Position numbers and translations under genes: made by a program. Positions 1 to 9,011 of a stretch of 33,205 nt of DNA are shown here, one piece after another (within the stretch, counting starts at the first letter, position 1; each line of letters starts with the position of its first letter). This DNA is from Pseudonocardia sp. (GTDB lineage: Bacteria > Actinomycetota > Actinomycetes > Mycobacteriales > Pseudonocardiaceae): positions 1-33,205 of the forward strand of contig JAODNO010000002.1 in assembly GCA_025465235.1 (NCBI GenBank), read 5' to 3'. The notes beneath the pieces were generated by a model that was given only the letters and a program-made list of their open reading frames with translations, did not search any database and was not told where the DNA came from.

Positions 1-1677
1 CTCCATCTTCATCGCCTCGAGCACGACGACGAGGTCACCCGCCGAGACGGTGTCGCCATCGGACACCGCGACCTTGATGATCGTGCCCTGCATCGGAGCC
101 GTCACCGCGTCTCCGGACACCGTCGCGCCACCCTTGCCGGCCCCGCGCCGGCGGGGCGCCTTGGCCGCGCCGCCTGCGCCTGTGGCGCCACCCCCGCCGA
201 GTGCCAGGTCGCCGGGCAGCGAGACCTCCAGCCGCCTGCCGCCGACCTCGACGACGATGGTCTGGCGCGGGCCCACGTCCTCCTCGGCGTCGTCGCCGCC
301 GTGGAAGGGCGGGACCGTGTTGTCCCATTCCGTCTCGATCCACCGCGTGTGGACGGTGAAGTCCTCCGCCGTGGTCGACGCGAAGGCGGGGTCGTTCACG
401 ACGAGCCGGTGGAAGGGGAGCACGGTGGCCATCCCGTCGACCTGGAACTCGGCGAGCGCGCGGCGCGACCGTTCGAGCGCCTGGGCCCTGTCCGAACCGG
501 TGACGATGAGCTTGGCCAGCAGCGAGTCGAACTGGCCGCCGATCACCGAGCCGGGCTCGACCCCTGCGTCCACCCGCACCCCCGGCCCGGCGGGGAAGGA
601 GATCGACGTGACGGTGCCGGGGGCGGGCAGGAAGTTGCGGCCGGCATCCTCGCCGTTGATCCGGAACTCGATGGAGTGACCGCGGGGCTCCGGGTCCTCG
701 AGCAGGTTGAGCACCTCGCCCTCGGCGATGCGGAACTGCTCGCGCACGAGGTCGAGCCCGCTCGTCTCCTCCGAGACCGGGTGCTCCACCTGGAGCCGAG
801 TGTTGACCTCGAGGAACGAGATCAACCCGTCCTGTCCGACGAGGAACTCCACGGTGCCGGCACCGTGATAGCCGGCCTCCTTGCAGATCGCCTTGGCCGC
901 CTCGTGGATCGTGCTGCGCTGCTCGTCGGTGAGGAACGGCGCGGGTGCCTCCTCAACGAGCTTCTGGAAACGGCGTTGCAACGAGCAGTCGCGCGTGCCG
1001 ACCACGATCACGTTGCCGTGGGTGTCGGCCAGCACCTGCGCCTCGACGTGGCGGGGCTTGTCGAGGTAGCGCTCGACGAAGCACTCGCCACGGCCGAACG
1101 CCGCGACGGCCTCCCGGACCGCCGAGTCGTACAGCTCGGCGATCTCCTTCATCTCCCGCGCCACCTTCATGCCGCGCCCACCGCCGCCGAACGCGGCCTT
1201 GATCGCGACCGGGAGCCCGTGCTCCTCGGCGAAGGCCTCGACCTCCTCGGCCCCGCTCACCGGTTCGTCGGTGCCGGGCACGAGCGGCGCACCCGCCCGC
1301 GTGGCGATGTGCCGGGCGGTGACCTTGTCCCCGAGGTCGCGGATGGCCTGCGGGGTGGGGCCGATCCAGGTGAGCTCAGCGTCGATGACGGCCTGGGCGA
1401 AGTCGGCGTTCTCGCTCAGGAAGCCGTAGCCCGGGTGGATCGCGTCGGCGCCGGAGCGCTTCGCGACGTCGAGCAGCTTGTCGAACACGAGGTAGGAGTC
1501 GGCCGCTGTCGTGCCGCCGAGCGCGAACGCCTCGTCGGCGAGGCGAACGAAGGGGGCGTCGCGGTCCGGATCGGCATACACCGCGACGCTGGTCAGGCCG
1601 GCGTCCCGGCACGCCCTGACGACCCGTACGGCGATCTCCCCGCGGTTCGCGACGAGAACCTTGCTCAAGCGCGGCAC
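1..1677 (-). CDS. accA3: Acetyl-/propionyl-CoA carboxylase alpha subunit (biotin carboxylase + BCCP), C-terminus cut by window edge
   Basis: Reverse-strand translation starts [61 protein letters not shown] lies just upstream of the GTG. The window edge encodes the biotinyl motif EAMKME. The frame is open to the edge, so it is absent from the ORF track. Confidence 0.95.
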   Translation of the reverse strand, partial: MPRLSKVLVANRGEIAVRVVRACRDAGLTSVAVYADPDRDAPFVRLADEAFALGGTTAADSYLVFDKLLDVAKRSGADAIHPGYGFLSENADFAQAVIDAELTWIGPTPQAIRDLGDKVTARHIATRAGAPLVPGTDEPVSGAEEVEAFAEEHGLPVAIKAAFGGGGRGMKVAREMKEIAELYDSAVREAVAAFGRGECFVERYLDKPRHVEAQVLADTHGNVIVVGTRDCSLQRRFQKLVEEAPAPFLTDEQRSTIHEAAKAICKEAGYHGAGTVEFLVGQDGLISFLEVNTRLQVEHPVSEETSGLDLVREQFRIAEGEVLNLLEDPEPRGHSIEFRINGEDAGRNFLPAPGTVTSISFPAGPGVRVDAGVEPGSVIGGQFDSLLAKLIVTGSDRAQALERSRRALAEFQVDGMATVLPFHRLVVNDPAFASTTAEDFTVHTRWIETEWDNTVPPFHGGDDAEEDVGPRQTIVVEVGGRRLEVSLPGDLALGGGGATGAGGAAKAPRRRGAGKGGATVSGDAVTAPMQGTIIKVAVSDGDTVSAGDLVVVLEAMKME

Positions 1678-1791
1678 GGTCGGCCTCCTCATACGTCCGG
1701 GGGACCGGGGCCCCGGATCAGTTGTTACCGGGGAGTTTAGGGTGCGAGCCACCGATGCCCCGCTTCACCATATGTCTGCCGCGGGAGGCGG

Positions 1792-2328
1792 TCAGGGCCT
1801 GCCGGTCAACATCGCGATCATCCGGCGGACGCGGGAACGGCTGCGGGGCCGGGGATCGCTGTGCCCGTCGTACCGGAAGGCGGTTTCGCGTTCGGCCAGC
1901 TCGGCGGCGGCGCCCGTGCCGAGCTCGCCGCACCGCTGCAGGGCGCGGGCGATGTCCCAGCCATCCCGCAGCGCGCCGACCGGCTCGTGGCCCGCCCGGC
2001 GGGCGGCGAAGGCGCGCGGCCACTCGGCTCCCAGCGACGCCGCCAGTAGCGGCCACACCTTCGCGGCCTCGCCCGCGCGCTTGCGCAGCAGGGCGCGGCG
2101 GGTGGCGTCGAGGAGGGCCGGATCGAAGCCTGGGGGGACGGGACCGTCGGCCACCAGCGCGGCGACCAGGTCCGCCTGCCGCGCCGCGAGCCCGGACGTC
2201 CCGCCCCCGATGCCCGACGCCACCGAATCGCTCACAGCCCGAACCGCGGCCCCGGAGGCAGCGGCCGGCTGCCGGTGGTGATGGCCGCGGTGGGGTGGTG
2301 CCGGCGGCCGGGCCAGAGGCGGGCTCAT
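1792..2328 (-). CDS. 178-aa uncharacterised partner protein of the DUF692 operon (resembles SCO6045-type actinobacterial proteins)
   Basis: ATGA overlap with the DUF692 stop. Helical composition RQADLVAALVADGPVPPGFDPALLDATRRALLRKRAGEAAKVWPLLAASLG...LRDGWDIARALQ. Family resemblance is from memory only. Confidence 0.8.
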   Translation of the reverse strand: MSPPLARPPAPPHRGHHHRQPAAASGAAVRAVSDSVASGIGGGTSGLAARQADLVAALVADGPVPPGFDPALLDATRRALLRKRAGEAAKVWPLLAASLGAEWPRAFAARRAGHEPVGALRDGWDIARALQRCGELGTGAAAELAERETAFRYDGHSDPRPRSRSRVRRMIAMLTGRP

Positions 2329-3185
2329 CCCGCCACCGCCGTGTCGCCCGGTGCCGGCCGTCCCACCGCCGCGGCGATCGCCTCGAGCTCGGCGCGCAGC
2401 TCAGCCGCCGGCGGGTAGCGGCCGTCGCGCTCGAGCATGACCGGTGGAGGTCCCGCCGTCCGCTCGACGAGCCGTTCCACGAGCTGTAGTACGGCGCGGG
2501 GCACCGGGTGGATGTGGGTGTCGTGGTAGATGCCCGGGTCGTCGGCATGCTCCCCGCCGCCGGCCACGTGCACGTACGCGACCCGGTCGATCGGCAGCCG
2601 GTCGAGCACGGCCTCCGGGTCCTGGCCGCGGTTGACGGCGTTGGCGTACACGTTGGCGACGTCGAGCAGGAGGAGGGCCCCCGTGCGCTCCAGCAGCTCG
2701 GTGAGGAAGTCGGGCTCGCTGTACTCGTCGTCGGGCCAGTCGAACAGGGCCGCGATCGGTTCGAGCGCGAGCGGCACATCGAGCTCGGCCTGCGTACGCC
2801 GGATGTTGGTGGCGAGGACGTCCAAGGCCTCCCGTGTGCGGGGCACCGGCAGGAGGTGCCCGGCGTCGTGACCCGCCGCGCGGACGAACGCGACGTGCTC
2901 GCTCACGAGCGGGGCCTGCAGCGCAGCGGCACAGGCCGCGAGGTGCCTGACCCGGGACCCTTCGACGGGTTCGGCTCCGCCGAGGGAGAGCCGGACTCCG
3001 TGCGGCACCACCGGGATGCCCCGCTCCCGCAGCTCCACCACCCCTCGAGGTGGAGCCGCGGGAGCGAGCGTCTCGGCGATCACCTCGCAGAACGCCGGCC
3101 CGGGAAGCCCGGCCACCCAGCCGGCGATCTCCGGTCGCCAGCCGACGCCGACCCCGGCGGGGAGCAGCGCGTGCCGCTCAGCCAC
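2325..3185 (-). CDS. DUF692 / multinuclear non-heme iron-dependent oxidative enzyme (MNIO) family protein
   Basis: GTG start VAERHALLPAGVGVGWRPEI; family-type motifs HGVRLSLG, VSEHVAF, LALEPIAALF, LLLDVANVYANA, YVHVAGGGEH, YHDTHIHPVP, MLERDGRYPP. Confidence 0.9.
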   Translation of the reverse strand: MAERHALLPAGVGVGWRPEIAGWVAGLPGPAFCEVIAETLAPAAPPRGVVELRERGIPVVPHGVRLSLGGAEPVEGSRVRHLAACAAALQAPLVSEHVAFVRAAGHDAGHLLPVPRTREALDVLATNIRRTQAELDVPLALEPIAALFDWPDDEYSEPDFLTELLERTGALLLLDVANVYANAVNRGQDPEAVLDRLPIDRVAYVHVAGGGEHADDPGIYHDTHIHPVPRAVLQLVERLVERTAGPPPVMLERDGRYPPAAELRAELEAIAAAVGRPAPGDTAVAG

Positions 3186-4092
3186 CGCAGCCACCGCCAC
3201 CGCCTCCGCCACACCCGCCACCGCCACCGCCACCGCCGCCGTCGCCGCCGTAGCTGCTGGACCCGCTGCCCCCGTCGCCCGACGACCCACCTGCAGCCAC
3301 CCGCTGGGCAGCCAGCTCGTCGGCGAACGCGGGGTCGGACGCCCACAGCGCGCCCATCCCGAAGATCCCGATGCCCAGGGCGGCCCCCTCAGGCCCGTAG
3401 ACCGACCAGTCCGGCTTCACCTCCGGGGACAGCCCGTGGTGCTCGGAGCGCAGGGTAGCGAGCGTGCGGTCGCCGAGCCGGGTGCGCCGGGGCGCCCTCG
3501 CGAGCTGCACGGCGGCGACCGCGGTCACCGCCACCAGCGCCACGACCAGATACCCGACGGGCTTGGCCTCGGCCACTCCGGCCAGCAGCCGCACCAGACC
3601 GAGGCCGGCCACCACGAGCATCCACGACCCCACCCGCCGGATCCGGAGCCGTTGCTCCTCCGACAGCAGCAGGCCCGCGGCCACGAGCCGCTTCTCGATC
3701 ACGGCCAGCGCGACCAGCACCGGCCGGTGGAACTGCAGCCGCTTGCGCTGCATGGCGACCCGGGCGGTGAAGTGGATCGCGCGCTCCAGCTCGTCGGTGC
3801 CGGGGTCGAGCCTGCCGGCGGCCTGGACGGCGCCGCGCGACGACGTGATGGTGCCGCGCAGGTGCATCGAGCTCAGTGCCGAGTACACGGCGAGCTCGGC
3901 CCCGCCGTTCAGGTACGCCACGTCGTGGGGGCGCGCCGTCATGTCACCGGCCGGGCTCGTGGCCCGCGGATCCGCCAGTGCCCGACGCGCGCGGAACCCG
4001 GCCACCCAGATCGCCACGGCGATCAGGAGGTAGGCCACCAGGAATGACGGACCGCTGACTCCCCAGGTGTCACCTGTCGCTGCGAGGGTCAT
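3178..4092 (-). CDS. TIGR04222-type multi-pass membrane protein with Gly/Cys-rich C-terminal tail
   Basis: Hydrophobic segments FLVAYLLIAVAIWVAGF, SWMLVVAGLGLVRLLAGV, GYLVVALVAVTAVAAVQLA, GAALGIGIFGMGALWA; C-terminus GGDGGGGGGGGGCGGGGGGGCGG-stop; CTCAGGAGGTGTGCG upstream of ATG. Confidence 0.88.
   Translation of the reverse strand: MTLAATGDTWGVSGPSFLVAYLLIAVAIWVAGFRARRALADPRATSPAGDMTARPHDVAYLNGGAELAVYSALSSMHLRGTITSSRGAVQAAGRLDPGTDELERAIHFTARVAMQRKRLQFHRPVLVALAVIEKRLVAAGLLLSEEQRLRIRRVGSWMLVVAGLGLVRLLAGVAEAKPVGYLVVALVAVTAVAAVQLARAPRRTRLGDRTLATLRSEHHGLSPEVKPDWSVYGPEGAALGIGIFGMGALWASDPAFADELAAQRVAAGGSSGDGGSGSSSYGGDGGGGGGGGGCGGGGGGGCGG
3181..3291 (-). repeat. Low-complexity GGY (Gly) codon tract encoding the Gly/Ser/Cys tail
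   Basis: Plus strand reads gccaccgcagccaccgccaccgcctccgccacacccgccaccgccacc...; encodes GGSSGDGGSGSSSYGGDGGGGGGGGGCGGGGGGGCGG. Confidence 0.9.
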
Positions 4093-4219
4093 CGCACACC
4101 TCCTGAGCCGTCCTTATGAGACGCCTCACAGTGTTGCTGCCCTCACACAGCGCAGGGAACGTTCTTCACCAGGACTTGAGGTTGCCGCCTGAGCTGATCG
4201 ATCGGTGCGTGCTGACCGC

Positions 4220-4657
4220 TCAGGCCGCGGTGGCCGAACGCACCTGGTTCTTGATCCGCGCGAGCATCGCCACCATCCCTCGCAGCCGCAGCGGACTCAC
4301 GGCCTGGGCGAGCCCGAGCGCCGTGTAGAAATCGTCGGGTACGGCCAGCACCTCGGCCGCAGGCTCCCCGTCCAGGCCGGTGTGCATGATCGAGGCGAAC
4401 CCTCTGGTGGTGGGCGCCTCGCGTGGGGCCGAGAAGAACAGGTGCACCGCTCGGTCGCCCTCGGGCTCGACCTCGACCGCCAGGAACAACGGCGACTGGC
4501 ACTCGTGCACCTGCTCCATCGTGTCGGCCGCGTCGGCGTAGCGCTCCGGGAGCTCGGGCAGCTCCTGCGAGAGCTCGAGGAGCAGCTGCAGCCGGTCCTT
4601 CGGCCCGACGTCCGAGAACTCCTCGACCAGCTCCGCGAGCTGCGGGGGGAGGGTCAT
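4220..4657 (-). CDS. sufE: SufE family protein
   Basis: [40 protein letters not shown]...[13 protein letters not shown]...[48 protein letters not shown]; Cys in the HECQSP motif. Confidence 0.9.
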   Translation of the reverse strand: MTLPPQLAELVEEFSDVGPKDRLQLLLELSQELPELPERYADAADTMEQVHECQSPLFLAVEVEPEGDRAVHLFFSAPREAPTTRGFASIMHTGLDGEPAAEVLAVPDDFYTALGLAQAVSPLRLRGMVAMLARIKNQVRSATAA

Positions 4658-4745
4658 CGCGCGCCGCCCTCGCCGCGCCCGGTAGGCCCATGACATGACG
4701 TCGCAGCGCCCGACCGGTGCGCCGATGCTGCGCGTGTGCATCCGA

Positions 4746-5651
4746 TCATGCCGAACCGCGCTCCGATCCCTGCGCGATCGGCACCCGCACGGAGTTGCCC
4801 CACTCCGTCCAGCTGCCGTCGTAGTTGCGGACCCTGCCGAAGCCCAGGAGGTGCGTGAGCACGAACCAGGTGTGGCTCGAGCGCTCGCCGATACGGCAGT
4901 AGGCGACCACGTCGTCGTCGGCCGAGAGGCCCTGCTCCTGCTGGTAGATGGCCTCGAGGTCGGAACGCGGCTTGAACGTGGCGTCCTCAGCGGCCGCGCG
5001 GGCCCACGGGACGCTCGCCGCCCCCGGGATGTGGCCGCCGCGTACAGCGCCCTCCTGCGGGTAGTCGGGCATGTGCAGGAGCTCGCCCGAGTACTCGCCC
5101 GGCGACCGGACGTCCACCAGCGCCCCTCCCCGACCCACCCGGCCGAGGTGGGCGAGCACGTCGTCCTTGAAGGCGCGGATCGTGGCGTCGTCGCGCTCGA
5201 CCACCGGGTACTCGACCGGGGACGGCTTCGTCTGGTCCGTGGTCATCTCGCGGCCCTCGGCCACCCACTTGGCCCGGCCGCCGTCGAGGATGCGCACGTC
5301 CGGGTGGCCGAACAGGGAGAACACCCAGAGCGCGTAGGTGGCCCACCAGTTGTTGCGGTCACCGTAGAAGACCACGGTGGTGTCGCGGGAGATGCCGCGC
5401 TCGCCGCACAGCTCGGCGAACCCCTGCCCGTCCACGTAGTCGCGGGTGACCGGGTCGTTCAGCTCGGTGTGCCAGTCGACCTTCACAGCGCCCGGGATGT
5501 GGCCGGTGTCGTAGAGCAGCACGTCCTCGTCGGACTCGACGACGACCAAGCCGTCGGCACCCAGGTTCTGCGCGAGCCACTCGGTGGTGACCAGCCGCTC
5601 CGGGTGGGCGTACTCGGCCAGCTTCGGGTCGGTGTCGTTGGGCAGCGCCAT
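4746..5651 (-). CDS. sseA: Sulfurtransferase (tandem rhodanese, thiosulfate/3-mercaptopyruvate type)
   Basis: [40 protein letters not shown]...[11 protein letters not shown]...[18 protein letters not shown] active-site Cys. Confidence 0.93.
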   Translation of the reverse strand: MALPNDTDPKLAEYAHPERLVTTEWLAQNLGADGLVVVESDEDVLLYDTGHIPGAVKVDWHTELNDPVTRDYVDGQGFAELCGERGISRDTTVVFYGDRNNWWATYALWVFSLFGHPDVRILDGGRAKWVAEGREMTTDQTKPSPVEYPVVERDDATIRAFKDDVLAHLGRVGRGGALVDVRSPGEYSGELLHMPDYPQEGAVRGGHIPGAASVPWARAAAEDATFKPRSDLEAIYQQEQGLSADDDVVAYCRIGERSSHTWFVLTHLLGFGRVRNYDGSWTEWGNSVRVPIAQGSERGSA

Positions 5652-5700
5652 GCGCCAAGGCTAGTCCTCGACGTTCACCGTTCGCAGCCAACGGGTCATG

Positions 5701-6327
5701 TCATCGTGTGGGCGTCCAGAGCTCCGTCACACCGACGCCGACCCCTGTGAGCAGCCGCCGCGTGAGCGGGAGGCTGATCCCGATGACGTTCGACGGGTCG
5801 CCGTCGATGCCGTCGACGAACCAGCCGCCGCGCCCGTCGAGGGTGAACGCACCCGCGACGGCAAGGGGCTCTCCGGTGGCGAGGTACGCCTCCAGCTCCG
5901 CGTCGCTGAGGTCGGCAAAACGTACGGTCGTCGTGGCGTGGCCCTCGGCCACCCGCTCGATCTCGCCGTCGGCGAGGCGGAGCACGGCGTGGCCGGTGAA
6001 CAGCTCGCCGGTGCCACCGGCCATTGCCCGCCACCGCTTGCGCGCCTGCTCGACGCCGCTCGGCTTGCCGACGAGCTCCCCGTCGATGAGGAGCATCGAG
6101 TCGCAGCCGATCACCACCGCGTCGGGATGAGCGGCCCCGACGCGCCGCGCCACGGTCGCAGCCTTGGCGCCGGCGAGGTGGGTGACCTTCTCGGCGGGCG
6201 GCGCGCCCGGCAGCGCTTCGAGCAGCGCCTCCTCGTCGACGTCCGCGACCTCGACCAACGGATCGAGGCCGGCCGCGCGCAGCACGGACAGGCGAGCGGG
6301 GGAGGCAGAGGCCAGTACGACGCGCAC
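5701..6327 (-). CDS. maf: Maf family nucleotide pyrophosphatase
   Basis: VRVVLASASPARLSVLRAAGLDPLVEVADVDEE...VIGCDSMLLIDGELVGKP...GTGELFTGHAVL...DGIDGDPSNVIGISLPL. Confidence 0.93.
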   Translation of the reverse strand: MRVVLASASPARLSVLRAAGLDPLVEVADVDEEALLEALPGAPPAEKVTHLAGAKAATVARRVGAAHPDAVVIGCDSMLLIDGELVGKPSGVEQARKRWRAMAGGTGELFTGHAVLRLADGEIERVAEGHATTTVRFADLSDAELEAYLATGEPLAVAGAFTLDGRGGWFVDGIDGDPSNVIGISLPLTRRLLTGVGVGVTELWTPTR

Positions 6328-6440
6328 GGCATCCGACCCTACGGCCGGTCCCGCGGCGGGTTCATCCCGCCACGAGGTCGTGCCGGTGCGCGCCGTGACC
6401 GCAACTCGGTACCCGGGACCCGGCGCGGCGCCCGCGGAGG

Positions 6441-6722
6441 TCAGCAGCCAGCGCCACCGCCACCACCGCCCCCGTCGCCACCGCTGCCGCCGCCGTCGGA
6501 GGCGCCGCCCCAGCCGCCACCTGAGTCGTGGCCGACGGAGTACGCGTCGTGGTACCCGCCGTCGCGGGAACGACTGCCGTGACGGACGACGCGGGGGTGG
6601 CTGCGGGTCGCGCGCAAGGCGTTGCGCTCCCGCTTGCCGCGGCTGGGAATGCTGGCCAGGGCGATCAGCACCGCCAGCCCCACGAGTGCGACGAGGCCGA
6701 TCCGGATGATCATTTCGTCCAT
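6441..6722 (-). CDS. 93-aa single-TM protein with Gly-rich tail and C-terminal Cys
   Basis: MDEMIIRIGLVALVGLAVLIALASIPSRGKRERNALRATRS...DGGGSGGDGGGGGGGAGC-stop; GGGAGGGAGGGACCGTC upstream of ATG. Confidence 0.78.
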   Translation of the reverse strand: MDEMIIRIGLVALVGLAVLIALASIPSRGKRERNALRATRSHPRVVRHGSRSRDGGYHDAYSVGHDSGGGWGGASDGGGSGGDGGGGGGGAGC

Positions 6723-6876
6723 GACGGTCCCTCCCTCCCGGCCGCGACCCCGCCGTCCCCGTGGACACGGTCACCCCCGGCCGATCACCTGAAGTGTGGG
6801 GTGGGTCACGTCCGGGAGGCCAGGAACTTGAGCAGACCTTGAGGCGAGCGCTCCACCCCTGGGCGGGCGCGCGGCG

Positions 6877-7128
6877 TCAGCGTGGCCAGGTCGACCTCGT
6901 CCACGCCCCGGGGCCTGGATGGAGGGGGACACGGAACCGCGCTGTGGGGTCGGACCAGCGTTCGCGGACGTTGGGAACGGCCTGCTCACCTGCCGATGCG
7001 GCTGCCGCGGCGAGCACCACGGTCAGCGCGGCGACCTCCTCGTCTGTGGGTTCGCCCCGCACCACCCGGAAGAGCGCCCTGCGCTCCTCGGGCGTCGGCT
7101 CCTCGCCCGCGCGGCCGAGCCGCGTCAC
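6877..7128 (-). CDS. accE: Acyl-CoA carboxylase epsilon subunit
   Basis: Short protein with [25 protein letters not shown], typical of ACC epsilon; 4-nt overlap with the beta-subunit stop. Confidence 0.88.
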   Translation of the reverse strand: MTRLGRAGEEPTPEERRALFRVVRGEPTDEEVAALTVVLAAAAASAGEQAVPNVRERWSDPTARFRVPLHPGPGAWTRSTWPR

Positions 7129-8768
7129 AGCGGAATGTTCCCGTGCTTGCGTGCGGGCACGGCCTCCCGCTTGGTGGCCAGCATGCGGAGCGCGCGCCCG
7201 ACGTAGCCGCGGGTGTGCGACGGGGGGATGACGCCGTCGATGTAGCCGCGGTCGGCCGCGATGTAGGGATTGGCGAGCGTGTCCTCGTACTCCTGTTGCA
7301 GCTCCGCACGGCGGGCAGCGAGCTCGTCGCCCTCCAACCCCGTGAGCTCCTTGCGGTACAGGATGCTGACCGCGCCTGCCGAACCGGTCACCGCGATCTG
7401 CGCGGTCGGCCAGGCCACGTTGACATCGGCGCCCAGATGCTTGGAGCCCATCACGTCATACGCGCCGCCGTACGCCTTCCGGGTGATCACCGTGACCTTC
7501 GGGACCGTGGCCTCGGCGTAGGCGTAGATCAGCTTCGCGCCGCGGCGGATGATTCCGTTCCACTCCTGCTCCGTGCCGGGGAGGAACCCGGGCACGTCGA
7601 CGAACGTGAGCACCGGAACGTTGAACGCGTCGCAGGTGCGGACGAACCTGGCGGCCTTCTCGGAGGCGTCGATGTCGAGGCAGCCGGCGAACTGGGTGGG
7701 CTGGTTCGCGACCACCCCGACCGACCTTCCATCGACCCGGCCGTAGCCGACCACGATGTTCGGGGCGAACAGCTCGTGCACCTCGAGGAACTCGCCGTCG
7801 TCGACGACCCGGTTGATCACCTCACGGATGTCGTACGGGGTGTTCGGCGAGTCCGGGACGAGCGAGTCGAGCTCGAGGTCGGTCTCGGTGAGCCCGTCGG
7901 CGATCGCACCCGCCGTGGCTTCCGGCGCAGGGATGGCGGGCGGCTCGGACAGGTTGTTCGATGGCAGGAAGCCCAGCAGTTCCTTGACGTAGGCGAACGC
8001 GTCGGCCTCGTCGTCGGCGAGGTAGTGCGCGACACCGGACTTGGTGTTGTGCGCCCTCCCGCCGCCGAGGTCCTCGAAGTCGACCTCCTCGCCCGTGACC
8101 GTCTTGATGATGTCGGGGCCCGTGATGAACATGTGGCTGGTGCCGTCGACCATCACCGTGAAGTCGGTGAGCGCGGGGGAGTACACGGCGCCACCCGCGG
8201 CCGGACCCATGATCAACGAGATCTGCGGGACGACGCCCGAGCTGCGCACATTGCGCACGAAGATCTCGGCGTAGAGACCGAGCGCGACCACGCCCTCCTG
8301 GATGCGGGCGCCACCGCCGTCGTTGATGCCGATGACGGGGCAGCCGATCTTGGTGGCGAGGTCCATCACCTTGACGATCTTCTCGCCGTGTACCTCGCCG
8401 AGGGCCCCGCCGAAGACCGTGGCGTCCTGGCTGAACACCGCGACCGGGCGGCCGTCGATCGTGCCGGTACCGGTCACCACACCGTCCCCGAACGGGCGCT
8501 TCTCCTGCATCCCGAAGTTGGAGGAGCGGTGCCGGGTGAGGGCGTCGAGCTCGACGAACGAGCCGGGGTCGAGCAGCTGGTCGATCCGCTCGCGTGCGGT
8601 CTGGCGGCCCTTCGCGTGCTGGCGCTCCACCGCGGCCTCGCTCCCGGCGTGCACCGCGCCGTCGATGCGCTGGTAGAGGTCGGCCAGCTTGCCGGCCGTC
8701 GTGTGGATGTCCGGCTCGCCGGCTGCGGCGCCGGACGCGTCCGCGATCGGCTCGGTGGCTGCGCTCAT
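7125..8768 (-). CDS. accD5: Acyl-CoA (propionyl-CoA) carboxylase beta subunit
   Basis: [47 protein letters not shown]...[13 protein letters not shown]...[37 protein letters not shown]. Confidence 0.96.
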   Translation of the reverse strand: MSAATEPIADASGAAAGEPDIHTTAGKLADLYQRIDGAVHAGSEAAVERQHAKGRQTARERIDQLLDPGSFVELDALTRHRSSNFGMQEKRPFGDGVVTGTGTIDGRPVAVFSQDATVFGGALGEVHGEKIVKVMDLATKIGCPVIGINDGGGARIQEGVVALGLYAEIFVRNVRSSGVVPQISLIMGPAAGGAVYSPALTDFTVMVDGTSHMFITGPDIIKTVTGEEVDFEDLGGGRAHNTKSGVAHYLADDEADAFAYVKELLGFLPSNNLSEPPAIPAPEATAGAIADGLTETDLELDSLVPDSPNTPYDIREVINRVVDDGEFLEVHELFAPNIVVGYGRVDGRSVGVVANQPTQFAGCLDIDASEKAARFVRTCDAFNVPVLTFVDVPGFLPGTEQEWNGIIRRGAKLIYAYAEATVPKVTVITRKAYGGAYDVMGSKHLGADVNVAWPTAQIAVTGSAGAVSILYRKELTGLEGDELAARRAELQQEYEDTLANPYIAADRGYIDGVIPPSHTRGYVGRALRMLATKREAVPARKHGNIPL

Positions 8769-9011
8769 CGTCGTCCCTCACTGCGCTCGGTCAGCAACTC
8801 GGGCACAGGCTGTGCCCACGCTCCGCTCGCGCGCTCGCTCATGGCTACGCAGCTTAATGCGGTGGTAACCGGCAGCTGCCGCGGTGAGCCCCACAAGCCC
8901 GGCACGCCCGCTGACGTCCACCGGCACGTCCGCCGCCCCGTGATGTCCACCCGTCGCGGGCATCGCGCCGCACCCCGCGGCGGGCGCGGACCGCCGGTAG
9001 CGTCCGCCTCT

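Noticed and set aside
301-1740. Plus-strand 479-aa ORF
   Set aside because: Antisense mirror of the biotin carboxylase gene; Arg/Asp/His/Val/Leu-rich composition with no recognisable domain.
3181-3250. (CCACCG)n tract as a CRISPR or satellite repeat
   Set aside because: It is the antisense of Gly codons in a coding tail; no unique spacers.
6882-9010. Long plus-strand ORF (978 aa, 6882-9818) reading through before birA
   Set aside because: The first ~710 codons are antisense to accE and accD5, which have clear family motifs. Only the C-terminal 268 aa from ATG 9012 is the real birA; the rest is GC-rich frame artefact.
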